A stretch of DNA of 64,000 nt from Dyella sp. RRB7 (GCF_022761115.1 NZ_JAKWJS010000007.1:184740-248739), one strand, 5' to 3'. Counted from the first letter of the stretch, positions 42,304 to 57,013 are shown. Numbers and translations: made by a program. Notes: a model not told the origin generated them from the sequence alone.

Positions 42304-43057
42304 GCACGAAAGCCCCGAAGGCGAGAGCCTGAAGGAAGAGGGCCTGTTCTCGCACCTGATCGAATTGCGTACCCGCCTGTTGCGCGCGCTGCTCACCGTG
42401 GGGGTGGTGCTGATCGCGCTGATCCCGTTCGCCAACCGGCTGTATACGGAGCTGGCCGCGCCGCTGGTGTCGCGCCTGCCGCAAGGCGCACACCTGATCG
42501 CCACCGAAGTGGCCAGCCCGTTCGTGACGCCGCTCAAGCTGGCGTTCTACGTGGCGCTGTTCATCAGCATGCCGATGATCGTCTACCAGTTGTGGGCGTT
42601 CGTCAGCCCGGGCCTGTACCGCAACGAGAAGCGCCTGGCGCGCCCGCTGCTGGTGGCGTCGCTGGCGCTGTTCTACATGGGCTGTGCGTTCGCCTACTTC
42701 CTGGTGCTGCCGGCGGCGTTCCGCTTCCTGACGGCGGTGACGCCGCAGGGGGTGGAGATGATGACCGACATCACGCATTACCTCGACTTCGTGATGCTGA
42801 TGTTCTTCGCCTTCGGCCTGTGCTTCGAGGTGCCGGTGGCGGTGGTGATTCTTGCGGCCATCGGCATCGTCAATCTCGAACAGCTGCGCAACGGCCGCCG
42901 CTACGCGATCGTGGGCGCATTTGCCATCGCTGCGTTCATCACGCCGCCCGACATCACCTCGATGATCATGCTGGCCATTCCGATGTGCCTGCTCTATGAG
43001 CTGGGCATGCTGGCCGTGCGCTGGCTGCTCAAGCCGGCCAAGGCGCAAGCCACATGA
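42290..43057 (+). CDS. tatC: Sec-independent translocase protein TatC
   Basis: 255 residues with six membrane helices. Signatures: FSHLIELRTRLLRALL near the N-terminus, SPFVTPLKLAFYVALFISMP, YQLWAFVSPGLYRNEKR, FFAFGLCFEVPVAVVIL. It binds the twin-arginine motif. The ATG lies within the end of tatB. The stop overlaps the next gene by 4 bases (ATGA). Confidence 0.96.
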   Translation: MAAPEHESPEGESLKEEGLFSHLIELRTRLLRALLTVGVVLIALIPFANRLYTELAAPLVSRLPQGAHLIATEVASPFVTPLKLAFYVALFISMPMIVYQLWAFVSPGLYRNEKRLARPLLVASLALFYMGCAFAYFLVLPAAFRFLTAVTPQGVEMMTDITHYLDFVMLMFFAFGLCFEVPVAVVILAAIGIVNLEQLRNGRRYAIVGAFAIAAFITPPDITSMIMLAIPMCLLYELGMLAVRWLLKPAKAQAT

Positions 43058-43533
43058 GCGATGCCGTTGCTCGCGCCCGTGAACTGAAAGAGACGCTGCA
43101 GCTGCAGCCGCACGTCGAGGGCGGCCACTATCGCCGCATCTATCCGCCCAAAGGAACATGCGACGGTACCGGCGCACGGCATGCACTGAGCGCCATCCAC
43201 TATCTGCTTGAGGCCGGCGAAGTCGGCTTTTGGCATCGGGTGGATGCGGAGGAAGCCTGGCACTTCGTCGAAGGCGAGCCACTGGAGCTGCTGATCTACC
43301 ATGCGGCGAGCAAGAGCCTGGAGCGTTGCTGCCTGGGGCCGCTGGCGCCGGGCGTGGCGCCGATGGTGGTAGTGCCTGCCGGTGCCTGGCAGGCGGCGCG
43401 GCCGCTCGGCCGCTACGCCCTGGTGACCTGCCTGGTGGCGCCGGCTTTCGAATACGAGGGCTTCGAGATGCTGGCGGAGGACGCGCCGCTGGCGGGACAC
43501 CTCGCCGGGCTGGCACCGGAGATCGCTCTCTAA
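43054..43533 (+). CDS. Cupin-domain protein, DUF985 family
   Basis: 159 residues. The double-stranded beta-helix of DUF985 is recognisable from HVEGGHYRRIYPPKG, SAIHYLLEAGEVGFWHRVDA, WHFVEGEPLELLIY, PAGAWQAARPLGRYALVTC and LVAPAFEYEGFEML. Family proteins bind a metal through cupin residues, but no reaction is firmly assigned. It overlaps tatC by 4 bases, so it is the last gene of the tat transcript; a role in Tat export is not implied. Confidence 0.9.
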   Translation: MSDAVARARELKETLQLQPHVEGGHYRRIYPPKGTCDGTGARHALSAIHYLLEAGEVGFWHRVDAEEAWHFVEGEPLELLIYHAASKSLERCCLGPLAPGVAPMVVVPAGAWQAARPLGRYALVTCLVAPAFEYEGFEMLAEDAPLAGHLAGLAPEIAL

Positions 43534-43536
43534 CGT

Positions 43537-43556
43537 TCTCTCCCCAAAGGAGAGGG
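43537..43556. terminator. Hairpin between convergent tat operon and S41 peptidase gene
   Basis: CTCTCC and GGAGAG pair around CCAAA within a short CTCTCCCC-type repeat, 4 bases after the DUF985 stop. It is placed to end both converging transcripts. Confidence 0.55.
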
Positions 43557-43568
43557 AACCAAAGCGGC

Positions 43569-44906
43569 TTAGCGCGATGCTGCCGGCAGCGTGCGATTGA
43601 GCGCCAGGCCCTTCAACACGTTCAGCGCCTGCGACAGGGCGTAATCCTGCGTCGCCAGCTTGGCGTTCTCGGCGCTGCCGTCGTTGTCGATGTCCTGGCC
43701 GGTCTTGGAATCCTCGTTGGCGAGGTGGTTGGGCAGGTCCGCTTCGGAACTGACCAGCACCGGCGCGCTGTCGGCCTTGTTCACCGCCAGGTCGGCCAGG
43801 GCGATGTCGGGCTTGATGCCTTCGGCCTGGATCGAGGTGCCGCTGGGCGTGTAGTAGCGGGCCGTGGTGATCTTCACGGCATGGTCCGCGTCCAGCGGCA
43901 GCACGGTCTGCACCACGCCCTTGCCGAAGGTGCGGCGGCCGATGATCAGCGCGCGATGGTTGTCCTTGAGGGCGCCGGACACGATCTCGGCGGCGGAGGC
44001 GGTGCCGTTGTCCACCAGCACCACCATCGGGGCGCCGTTGAGCAGGTCGCCCGGATGCGCCTCGAAACTCAGGTTGGAATCCTGCAGGCGACCGCGCGTG
44101 GTGACGATGGTGCCGCTGTCGAGGAAGTCGTCGCTGACGCCCACCGCCGCCGTGAGCAGGCCGCCGGGGTTGGAGCGCAGGTCGAGGATCGCGCCCTTTT
44201 GCGGCCCGTTCTTCTTGATCAGGTCACCCAGTTTCTTTTCCAGGTCCGGGGCGGTGTCGTCCTGGAACTGGCTGATGCGGATATAGGCGAAGCCCGGTTC
44301 GATCTCGCGCACCTTCACGCTGGTGACCGAGATCTTCTCGCGCACCAGCGGCATGTCGATCGGCTTGTCGCTTTTCTCGTGCAGGATGGTAAGGGTGACC
44401 TTGCTGCCCGGGTCGCCGCGCAGCTCCTTGAACATCTCGTCGATGTTCTCCGGTTCCACCACCTTGCCGTTGACCTTCACGATGGTGTCGCCCGGCTTGA
44501 TGCCGGCACGGGCGGCGGGGGTGTCGTCGATGGGGGCGATGATGCGCAGGGTGCCGTCCACCTGCAGCACCTCGATGCCCAGGCCGCCGTACTGGCCGGT
44601 GGTGTCCTCGTTGAGTTCGTTCAGGCCGTCCTTGTCCAGGTACTCGCTGTGCGGGTCCAGCCCGCTGAGCATGCCGCTGATGGCGGCCTTCATCAGCGTC
44701 TTGTTGTCCACCGGCTCCACATAGGCCTGGCGCACGATCTCGTAGACGCGGCTGAAGTTGCGGATGTCGTCCAGGTCCAAGCGGTCCGGCACCGAAGCGG
44801 CTGCGGCGGGGGCGGCCGGCTGTTTGGCCTGCGCTGACGTGGTCTGGGCCTGCGCCAGCGGTGCCGCCAGTAGCAGGACGGCCAGGCTCAAGGTGGAAAA
44901 CCGCAT
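43569..44906 (-). CDS. S41-family C-terminal processing peptidase (CtpA-like)
   Basis: 445 residues. A signal peptide (FSTLSLAVLLLAAPLAQAQ) leads to a helical region, a PDZ domain (about 95-180: GGLGIEVLQVDGTLRIIAPI, AGIKPGDTIVKVNGK) and the S41 protease core: LDLRSNPGGLL, catalytic serine in DNGTASAAEI and lysine in RRTFGKGVVQ. The usual role is C-terminal trimming of envelope proteins, often together with cell-wall hydrolases. The envC gene lies upstream (130-base gap), the common envC-ctpA order in gammaproteobacteria, which suggests joint control of peptidoglycan cleavage. Confidence 0.94.
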   Translation of the reverse strand: MRFSTLSLAVLLLAAPLAQAQTTSAQAKQPAAPAAAASVPDRLDLDDIRNFSRVYEIVRQAYVEPVDNKTLMKAAISGMLSGLDPHSEYLDKDGLNELNEDTTGQYGGLGIEVLQVDGTLRIIAPIDDTPAARAGIKPGDTIVKVNGKVVEPENIDEMFKELRGDPGSKVTLTILHEKSDKPIDMPLVREKISVTSVKVREIEPGFAYIRISQFQDDTAPDLEKKLGDLIKKNGPQKGAILDLRSNPGGLLTAAVGVSDDFLDSGTIVTTRGRLQDSNLSFEAHPGDLLNGAPMVVLVDNGTASAAEIVSGALKDNHRALIIGRRTFGKGVVQTVLPLDADHAVKITTARYYTPSGTSIQAEGIKPDIALADLAVNKADSAPVLVSSEADLPNHLANEDSKTGQDIDNDGSAENAKLATQDYALSQALNVLKGLALNRTLPAASR

Positions 44907-45036
44907 GGGTGGGAGACTCCGGGGAACCAGTGGGGGTGCGGGCCGGCGGTGCCAATACTGCTGCTTGGACCGCCGGATATCGCCGAAATTCAATGTCATG
45001 GGACGCAGATTAGCCTGCGACGACGCATGGCTGGCG

Positions 45037-46236
45037 TCAATGTTGTTTGCCCAGCCAGGTACGTGGATCGACCGGCGAGTTGTTCTGGCGCAGTTCGAAG
45101 TACACGCCGGTATTGATCCCGGTGGGCGCGCTGGCGGTGCCGACCACCTCGCCGGTGGCCACTTGGTCGCCGACCCCGTGCATCAGGGTTTCATTATTGC
45201 CGTACATGCTCATCCAGCCGTTGCCATGGCTGACGATGACCAGCATGCCGTAGCCGCGCAGGAAGGCGGCATACACCACCCGTCCGGCCGCCACCGCACG
45301 CACTTCGCTGCCGCCGGCAGCCTTGATCAGCACACCGTTGCCATAGGTGTTGACCACGCCGTTGGCGGGCCAGGGCAGGTTGCCACGGATGTTGACCAGG
45401 CCCTTGCCGGCGGGCACTACCGGCGCACTGGGGTTGGCCTTGGCGGCGCGCTCGGCCGCCTTGGCGGCTTCCTCGATGGCCTTCTGCAGCTTGTCCACCA
45501 GCTGGTTGAGCGAAGCTTCGTTCTGCTTCAGGGCGGCCAGCCGCTGGCTTTGGTCCTTGTACTGGGCGTCGGTGTCGGCCACCAGCTTGGCCTGGGCGGC
45601 GCGTTGCTGCTCCAGCGCCTTGGCCTGGGTCTCGCGCTCGGCGCGACTGGCCTGCAGGGCCTGCTGCTGGGCGGAAATCTGGGCTTCCAGGTCCTGCAGC
45701 TGGGCCAGGTCGCCCATCAGCTTCTGCACGCGCTGCACGCGGTCTTCCTGGAAATACTTGGAGTAGGCCAGCGCCTGGGCAATGCGGGCCACGTCGTCGT
45801 CGCCCATCAGCAGGCGCAGGTCCGAGCCCTGGCCCAGCGCATAGGTGGCGCGCAGCAGGTCGGCGATGGCGGCGCGCTGGCCTTCCAGGTTCTTCTGCAG
45901 CTCCGCCCGCTGCAGCTGCAGCTGCGCCAGGTCCTTCTGCTTGGCGGCCAGCTGCGCGTCGGTCTCGCGGACTGCCTTGGCGGCGCTGGCCACGGCATTG
46001 GCCTGCTTGGCCAGCTCGGCGGTGGCGCTGTCACGCTTGGCGGCAGTCTCGGCCTGCTCCTTGGCCAGCGCGTCCATCTTGCTGCGCACGTCCGACAGCT
46101 TCTTCTCGGCCTCGGCCTGCTCGGCCTTGGTCTTGCTGTCCTGCAGCGCCCAGGCGGGCAGGGCGACGATGGTGAGGGCGAGGACGCCGGCCATGGCGAG
46201 GGCGAAGGGGCGGGGGCGAAGAAGTGGTATGGGCAT
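45037..46236 (-). CDS. envC: Murein hydrolase activator EnvC (degenerate M23/LytM protein)
   Basis: 399 residues. The signal peptide ends ALPAWA. A coiled coil spans about 35-245 (heptads such as AELAKQANAVASAAKAVRE). The C-terminal LytM domain starts near residue 285 (RGNLPWPANGVVNTYGNGVL). Zinc ligands of active M23 enzymes are missing: the first His/Asp motif reads YGNGVLIKAA and the HxH motif reads MYGNNE. This is the state known for EnvC, which recruits and activates amidases at the division site instead of cutting the wall. Followed by the S41 peptidase gene. Confidence 0.9.
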   Translation of the reverse strand: MPIPLLRPRPFALAMAGVLALTIVALPAWALQDSKTKAEQAEAEKKLSDVRSKMDALAKEQAETAAKRDSATAELAKQANAVASAAKAVRETDAQLAAKQKDLAQLQLQRAELQKNLEGQRAAIADLLRATYALGQGSDLRLLMGDDDVARIAQALAYSKYFQEDRVQRVQKLMGDLAQLQDLEAQISAQQQALQASRAERETQAKALEQQRAAQAKLVADTDAQYKDQSQRLAALKQNEASLNQLVDKLQKAIEEAAKAAERAAKANPSAPVVPAGKGLVNIRGNLPWPANGVVNTYGNGVLIKAAGGSEVRAVAAGRVVYAAFLRGYGMLVIVSHGNGWMSMYGNNETLMHGVGDQVATGEVVGTASAPTGINTGVYFELRQNNSPVDPRTWLGKQH

Positions 46237-46620
46237 CGGCGGATTATCACAGAGCGTGATGATGGCGCGCGAGCCGGTGGCGTTGGCCCATGGCCCCAGG
46301 TCACATGGCCTTCAGCACGACGCCTGCTTCACGACTGGTATGCCTGTCCGTGTCCTGGCCATCACTGCCGGTGATGGATGATGTTGACCGGTGTCGCATC
46401 GGCGGCGCGATAGCGAGTGCGCGGATACACCACACACATCGCGCTGCGGTGTTGTCCTGCAGGCCAATTGCTTCCAGTTGTAACTTTCATTTGGACGTTT
46501 AGATTGCTTTGACGCGACGCACCAACTGTGTTTTAGTCGAGACCACACTTGGATACGTGACAGCGGCACCCTTGGTACCGTTGGGATTGCGTGTCTCCAT
46601 CCATCGGCCTGGGAGGCAAG
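46237..46620. other. Intergenic region between envC and gltB
   Basis: 384 bases between divergent genes. It holds the gltB promoter candidate at 46509-46537 and a mildly AT-rich stretch at about 46450-46560. I saw no RNA gene, riboswitch or conserved small ORF. The gltB leader would be about 75 bases. Confidence 0.45.
46509..46537 (+). promoter_or_regulatory. Candidate gltB promoter
   Basis: TTGACG (46509-46514) and TTTAGT (46532-46537) are 17 bp apart, about 80 bases before the gltB ATG. These match the sigma70 consensus at 5/6 and 4/6 positions. Confidence 0.5.
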
Positions 46621-52502
<5,882 letters not shown>

Positions 52503-52506
52503 CGCG

Positions 52507-52531
52507 CGCGGGGTGATCCCATCACCCCGCG
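52507..52531 (+). terminator. gltBD terminator hairpin
   Basis: Perfect 11-bp arms CGCGGGGTGAT and ATCACCCCGCG with a 3-base loop, 4 bases after the gltD stop, followed only by TTCCC. It is a very stable stem though the T-tract is poor. Confidence 0.7.
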
Positions 52532-52640
52532 TTCCCGCAGCTGCGGTAGCGTCGCGGCCCCCATGTCGTGCACACTCTGATGACGCCGCGGTCGGACCAA
52601 CGACCCGGCGGCCCGTCCCTAGTCATCGGAGCGAAACACC

Positions 52641-53519
52641 ATGCGTCTCGGCCTTGCCGCCAACCAGCTTCACCACGCCCACGCGGATGCCGCACTTTTC
52701 CGTTGGTTGCGCGCTTGCGGGGCGGGCATACGCGAACTGGGGCTTGGCCTGCATGCGGTGGGGCGCACCTACGATGCGATCGAGCGCAGCGGCTTGCTGG
52801 CGGACTATGCGCCGCTGCGGCGCTACCCCTATGGCCGCGAGGGCGGCCTGATGAAGCTGGTGGCCGAAGTGGTGGGCCTGGGCGATGACCGCGTGCTGGA
52901 CGGCGCGATCTACCTGATCGATCCGGTCGATCCCTCGTCGATCTTCCCCGAGGCGGTGGCGCTCAAGCGGCAGTGCGTCATCCACGGCAAGCCATTCATT
53001 TCCACCGTGGCGTCGGCCCGCGACTGGATCGAGCTTGAGCGCATCCATGCCGGCATGGCGCCCGATACCGGCGCCGACGCCTTTTACGCGCTGGAATCGC
53101 AAACCGTCGCCTTGATCGCCCACGATGCGATGAAGCCGCAGATGCTGGCCTACGCGACAGAGCACTTTGACGTGCTGTCCCGCTTCGCCTGCCGCGTAGG
53201 CACGGGCACCACCGGCCAGCGTCTCAATGAACTCGCCTGGAGTCGCGGCTGGCCCGTGCAGGTGCCCTGGGTGGAGCGCTACCAGAGCGGCCCGCTGGGC
53301 GGCGACGCCCAGATCGCCGACCTGGTGCTGGAACGGCGCTGCCAGCGCGTCATCTTCTTCGAAGACCCGCATGTGGCGCGCCAGCACGAGGCGGATATCC
53401 AGCTGCTGGAGCGCGCGGTCACCACGCGTACCGATGAAGCGGTGTGCATCACCTCGCCTCGCGTGGCGGCGCGCTGGGCCGAGGCGGTGCGCCTGCGTCG
53501 GGCGACGGTGCTGGCTTAG
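52641..53519 (+). CDS. mgsA: Methylglyoxal synthase with a tandem N-terminal MGS-like domain
   Basis: 292 residues, about twice a normal MgsA. The C-terminal half (about 153-285) has every catalytic feature of the enzyme: His161 and Lys165 (AHDAMK), phosphate-binding TGTTG (188-192), SGPLGGD with Asp222, FFEDP with Asp242, and His249. It converts dihydroxyacetone phosphate to methylglyoxal and phosphate. The N-terminal half looks like a diverged copy: ANQ in place of AHD, VGRTYD in place of TGTTG, YGREGGL in place of GPxGGD, but YLIDPVD and FISTVASARDWI match the core strands. It is therefore probably non-catalytic, perhaps structural or regulatory. GGAG lies 9 bases before the ATG. Confidence 0.8.
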   Translation: MRLGLAANQLHHAHADAALFRWLRACGAGIRELGLGLHAVGRTYDAIERSGLLADYAPLRRYPYGREGGLMKLVAEVVGLGDDRVLDGAIYLIDPVDPSSIFPEAVALKRQCVIHGKPFISTVASARDWIELERIHAGMAPDTGADAFYALESQTVALIAHDAMKPQMLAYATEHFDVLSRFACRVGTGTTGQRLNELAWSRGWPVQVPWVERYQSGPLGGDAQIADLVLERRCQRVIFFEDPHVARQHEADIQLLERAVTTRTDEAVCITSPRVAARWAEAVRLRRATVLA

Positions 53520-53584
53520 CCGGCGCTGGTACTGGCGCTGCGGGTCATCGACAATGACTCGATGACGCTGCGAGTCCACTCGAC

Positions 53585-54355
53585 ATGTGCCTGATCGCAT
53601 TCGCCTGGCAGGTTCATCCACGCTGGCGCCTGCTGCTGGCAGGCAATCGCGATGAATTTCATGCGCGACCCAGCCTGCCGCTGGCGCGCTGGGAACAGCC
53701 GCCGATCATCGCCGGCAAGGATCTGGAGGCTGGCGGCACCTGGTTGGGCGTAGCCGACGACGGTCGCTGCAGCGTGGTCACCAATGTGCGCGATCCGCGC
53801 GATCCGCAACAGGGCCGGTCGCGCGGGCTGTTGGCGCTGGATTATCTTGCCGGAAGCGCTGGCGCCATCGAACATGCGCATGCCCTGCTGGACACGGCGG
53901 CGGACTACCGCCCCTTCAATCTGCTGACGTTCGACACGCAGAACGCGTTCTATCTCGGCAATCGACCCGAACCGCGTGCGCAGGCGATTACGCCGGGCGT
54001 GCACGGTCTTTCCAATGCCGACTTCAACACCCCGTGGCCCAAGACGCGGGCGCTGATGCGGCGCCTGCAGGCCTGGGTCGAAGGCAGCGAGCCGGATGAT
54101 TTCGCGCCGCTGTTTGCCGCATTGGCCGATCCGCATGTGTATCCGGACAGTGAGTTGCCGGATACCGGCGTGGGGTTGGAGCGCGAGCGCTGGTTGTCCT
54201 CGGCGTTCATCCGTGGCGAGTCGTATGGCACGCGGGCGAGCACGGTGGTGGCTATCGGTTACGACGGGCACGGTGTTGTGGTGGAGCGGCGTTTTGGGGC
54301 GATGGGGCGGGAAGAAGGGGAGACGGCGGTGCCGATCGTTGCGGCTGCTCGGTGA
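53585..54355 (+). CDS. NRDE-family (TANGO2-like) protein
   Basis: 256 residues. It begins MCLIAFAWQVHPRWRLLLAG and continues NRDEFHARPS, the motif naming the family, followed by GGTWLGVADDGRCSVVTNVR and GLSNADFNTPWPK. Mature NRDE proteins start at Cys2, like N-terminal nucleophile hydrolases; the eukaryotic relative TANGO2 is linked to heme and lipid handling. The function in bacteria is unclear. It lies 65 bases after mgsA on the same strand. Confidence 0.9.
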   Translation: MCLIAFAWQVHPRWRLLLAGNRDEFHARPSLPLARWEQPPIIAGKDLEAGGTWLGVADDGRCSVVTNVRDPRDPQQGRSRGLLALDYLAGSAGAIEHAHALLDTAADYRPFNLLTFDTQNAFYLGNRPEPRAQAITPGVHGLSNADFNTPWPKTRALMRRLQAWVEGSEPDDFAPLFAALADPHVYPDSELPDTGVGLERERWLSSAFIRGESYGTRASTVVAIGYDGHGVVVERRFGAMGREEGETAVPIVAAAR

Positions 54356-54412
54356 TGCTTGTTGGGGGCGATGGTTTATTTATGCGGCGTCCACGTCACA
54401 CAAAGGCCCCAG

Positions 54413-54838
54413 TCACTCAGTCCCTCGAGCATCAGGAAACTCCCCATCCACATAAAACCACCGCCCATCCTCGCGCACAAAGCGACTCACCTCATGCATG
54501 CGCTGCGCCTTGCCCCCGCCATAACGCAGCCGCGCCACGAATTCCACGGTGGCGTGGTCGCCCTCGCTGGCATGGTGCTTCACGGAGAGTCCCAGCCAGG
54601 TGGGCGCCGGCTGCTGCGCGCCCAGCTTGAGCGTGGCGGGCCGGGTGCTGGGGTGCCAGGTGGCGAGCAGGTAGTCCTCGCGCTTGAGCACATAGGCGCT
54701 GTAGCGCGAGCGCATCAGCTGCTCGGCGGTGGCGGCGATGCCGCCTTCGTGCAGCGGTCCGCAGCACTGGGCGTAGCCGGCGGTATTGCCGCAGGGGCAA
54801 GGGGTGAGCGTATCGATCGCTTGCACGTAGGGTCGCAT
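54413..54838 (-). CDS. YchJ/UPF0225-family protein with SEC-C motif
   Basis: 141 residues. An N-terminal SEC-C zinc motif ([20 protein letters not shown]) is followed by the YchJ NTF2-like domain ([54 protein letters not shown]). The SEC-C element is known from SecA for ribosome or SecB contact; YchJ itself has no settled role. A single gene, convergent with the NRDE gene. Confidence 0.9.
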   Translation of the reverse strand: MRPYVQAIDTLTPCPCGNTAGYAQCCGPLHEGGIAATAEQLMRSRYSAYVLKREDYLLATWHPSTRPATLKLGAQQPAPTWLGLSVKHHASEGDHATVEFVARLRYGGGKAQRMHEVSRFVREDGRWFYVDGEFPDARGTE

Positions 54839-54935
54839 GGCATCGGTGGGCGCGACGGGCAGGTCGCCATTGGCCGCATCCTGACGCGTCCTTGCGCAAA
54901 TGCCAATGGTTGGGCGCTAGGCCGAAAGGCGTGTG

Positions 54936-55532
54936 TTATCCCGGGTGGCGCTGCCACACGCGACAGCGGTTGTTGGCCGGCATGGCGAGGTCGTCCAGCA
55001 GGGTGAAGCCCGCGGCGTCAGCCAGGGCATCCACCGCCTCGGCGTCGCGGATGCGCATGTGCGCGCCGCGCGCCTGCAGCCACTGGTCGAAGGCCGCGTT
55101 GCTTTCGCTGGTATAACGCCCGCCATAGTTGAACGGGCCGTAGATAACCAGCTTGGCGCCGTCGGTCGTTGCGTCCGCCAAGTGATCGAACAGCTGCTCC
55201 ACCTCGTCCCAGCCCATGATATGCAGCGTGTTGGCGCTGAACACGGCGTCGTAGCGCTGCACCGGCCAGGCACCGCTGACATCCAGCACGAGCGGCGGTG
55301 GCGTGTTGACCAGCGCCACTTCGTTCAGCCATAGCGTGATGCCGGGGATGTTCTCCACGCGGTCCGTGCATTGCCACTGCAGTTGCGGCAACGCCGCTGC
55401 GAAATGCACGGCATGCTGGCCGGTGCCGCTGCCGATCTCCAGCACCTGCCGGCGGTCGGCGAAATGCACGCGCAGCACCTCGAGAATGGGGTCGCGGTTG
55501 CGTTCGCAGGACGGCGCGTTGGGTTTGTCCAC
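54936..55532 (-). CDS. SAM-dependent methyltransferase, DUF938 family
   Basis: 198 residues. The SAM-binding glycine loop is QVLEIGSGTGQHAVHFA; TDRVENIPGITLWL, FSANTLHIMGWDEVEQLF and LVIYGPFNYGGRYTSESN are DUF938 hallmarks. The family is widespread but its substrate is unknown. The start is GTG 55532, 5 bases after the stop of a small membrane protein gene, with no independent ribosome site, so translation is probably coupled. The frame stays open to 55655, but that region encodes the small protein in another frame. Confidence 0.85.
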   Translation of the reverse strand: MDKPNAPSCERNRDPILEVLRVHFADRRQVLEIGSGTGQHAVHFAAALPQLQWQCTDRVENIPGITLWLNEVALVNTPPPLVLDVSGAWPVQRYDAVFSANTLHIMGWDEVEQLFDHLADATTDGAKLVIYGPFNYGGRYTSESNAAFDQWLQARGAHMRIRDAEAVDALADAAGFTLLDDLAMPANNRCRVWQRHPG

Positions 55533-55537
55533 GCCGG

Positions 55538-55738
55538 TCAGGCGGCAGGCCGGCCGCGCAGCACGCGCGCCGGCAGCATCAGCATCGCGCCGAGCAGGGC
55601 GAATACCGCACCGACGGTGATGCCCACCAACCGGAACGGCAGCGTCAGCAGCCACACGATGGGGTAGAGCACCAGGGCCAGCAGCGCGAGCGGCCAGCAG
55701 AACACCAGCAGCAACAACCAGAGCAGGAAGGCGACCAT
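55538..55738 (-). CDS. Small membrane protein upstream of the DUF938 methyltransferase
   Basis: 66 residues with two long hydrophobic stretches (FLLWLLLLVFCWPLALLALVLY, about 4-25; VGITVGAVFALLGAMLML, about 38-56) separated by WLLTLPFR. AGGG lies about 8 bases before ATG 55738. Its codon pattern and strong hydrophobicity support a real gene. The methyltransferase GTG comes 5 bases after its stop. No family was recognised. Confidence 0.65.
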   Translation of the reverse strand: MVAFLLWLLLLVFCWPLALLALVLYPIVWLLTLPFRLVGITVGAVFALLGAMLMLPARVLRGRPAA

Positions 55739-55807
55739 GGGCTGGCCCTCATATCGGAAACGGGGCCACTCTAGCGCAGCGGGAAGCCGTCGCGTAGATG
55801 ACTACCG

Positions 55808-56386
55808 TCACCCCAGCGGCTTCACGCCGATCAGCCACCCATGCAGCCAGAAGGCGAACACGGCCCAGCTCGCCACGCCAACCACCACGGCTATGACGTC
55901 GCCCTTGGCCGTACCGGCGGGGTAGCTGACACCGGCGGCGCGGTCGCGGCGGCGGGCGCTGACGAAGTCGATTATCGCCCACAGCAGGAAGGCGCCAAAC
56001 AGCAGCACGTCGTGCAGCATGCCGGTGGCCAGCAGATGGCCGAACGCCCAGCACTTCACGCCGGCCAGCATCGGGTGGCCCAGCTTCGCCTTGAGGTGAT
56101 TGCCGGGCACATAGGCCGCGGCGACCAGGATGAAGGCCAGCAGAGTAAACAGCGCATTGAGATGGCGCAGCCCCAGCGGCGGTACATACAGCACCACCGG
56201 TTGCTGCCGGGCCAGGCCGAAGCCCCACACGATCAGCACGAAACCGATGATGGAGGCCACCGAATAGAACGCTTTCCAGCGCAGCTCGCCCAGCCGGGCC
56301 AGCTGCCGGCTGCGCCAGTCTTGGGCAAAAATCCGCAGGGAGTGTATGCCGAGGAAGATCACCAGACCGAGGATCAGCAGTGCCAT
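55808..56386 (-). CDS. NnrU-family integral membrane protein
   Basis: 192 residues with about five membrane helices. It begins MALLILGLVIFLGIHSLRIF, then YSVASIIGFVLIVWGFGLAR, GNHLKAKLGHPMLAGVKCWAFGHLLATG and a final AVFAFWLHGWLIGVKPLG, all NnrU-like. NnrU was named for nitrate/nitrite respiration clusters, but many members are found outside them, as here; relatives include the isoprenoid isomerase-like methyltransferase MddA/NnrU group. A specific role cannot be given. Confidence 0.88.
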   Translation of the reverse strand: MALLILGLVIFLGIHSLRIFAQDWRSRQLARLGELRWKAFYSVASIIGFVLIVWGFGLARQQPVVLYVPPLGLRHLNALFTLLAFILVAAAYVPGNHLKAKLGHPMLAGVKCWAFGHLLATGMLHDVLLFGAFLLWAIIDFVSARRRDRAAGVSYPAGTAKGDVIAVVVGVASWAVFAFWLHGWLIGVKPLG

Positions 56387-56458
56387 GGGCTCACCTTGGG
56401 ATGGGGCAGGACAGCCGGATGATAGGCCTTGCGGACCGTTCCTGCGTTGACCGGCAGC

Positions 56459-57013
56459 TCAGCGAGGCACCACCAACACCAGCAGGGCCACGCTGTCTTC
56501 ACCCAGTTCGAAGGGCGAACGATCGGGCCGCCAGGCATCGCCTGCCTGAAGCAGGCCGTCCGGCGTCGCCATGGTTCCCCGCGCCAGATAAACCAGCACG
56601 CATGCGGGATCAGGCGCATGGCTGCCCGGTGAGGTCAGGGTCTGCACCTCGCCATGGGCCAGCGCGCGCCGCACCATCAGGTTGAAATCCCGCGTGGCGC
56701 CGCCGGCCATCGCCACGTCCACGCGCGCCTCGCCCGCAAAGGCGAACGGCACGAAGGGATGCACCAGCGCATGCGTGCGTTCGCCATCCAGGGTCATGCT
56801 GAAGCCATCGCCATCGAGCAGCGCGATATGGCGATCGATGCCAGGGAATTCGGAGAACGGCGCCGCGCTGTTCACCTCGGCCACGCTGACGCGCCACAGG
56901 AAATCGTCACTGCCCGCATCGGCGGGAAAGCGGGCGATCTCGCGCGTGGTGCCCATGCCGTTCTTCCACGGCTGCGGCGGGCAATCGGCCGCGCGAATGA
57001 TGTGAAAGCTCAT
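56459..57013 (-). CDS. HutD-family protein
   Basis: 184 residues, bicupin HutD fold: IIRAADCPPQPWKNGMGTTREIA, DFLWRVSVAEVNSAAPFSEF, GIDRHIALLDGDGFSMTLDG, FVPFAFAGEARVDVAMAGGATRDFNLMVRR. HutD is linked to histidine utilisation, where it may limit formylglutamate build-up, yet no other hut gene is in this window. Its ATG overlaps the dinG stop by 4 bases, so it depends on dinG translation. Confidence 0.9.
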   Translation of the reverse strand: MSFHIIRAADCPPQPWKNGMGTTREIARFPADAGSDDFLWRVSVAEVNSAAPFSEFPGIDRHIALLDGDGFSMTLDGERTHALVHPFVPFAFAGEARVDVAMAGGATRDFNLMVRRALAHGEVQTLTSPGSHAPDPACVLVYLARGTMATPDGLLQAGDAWRPDRSPFELGEDSVALLVLVVPR

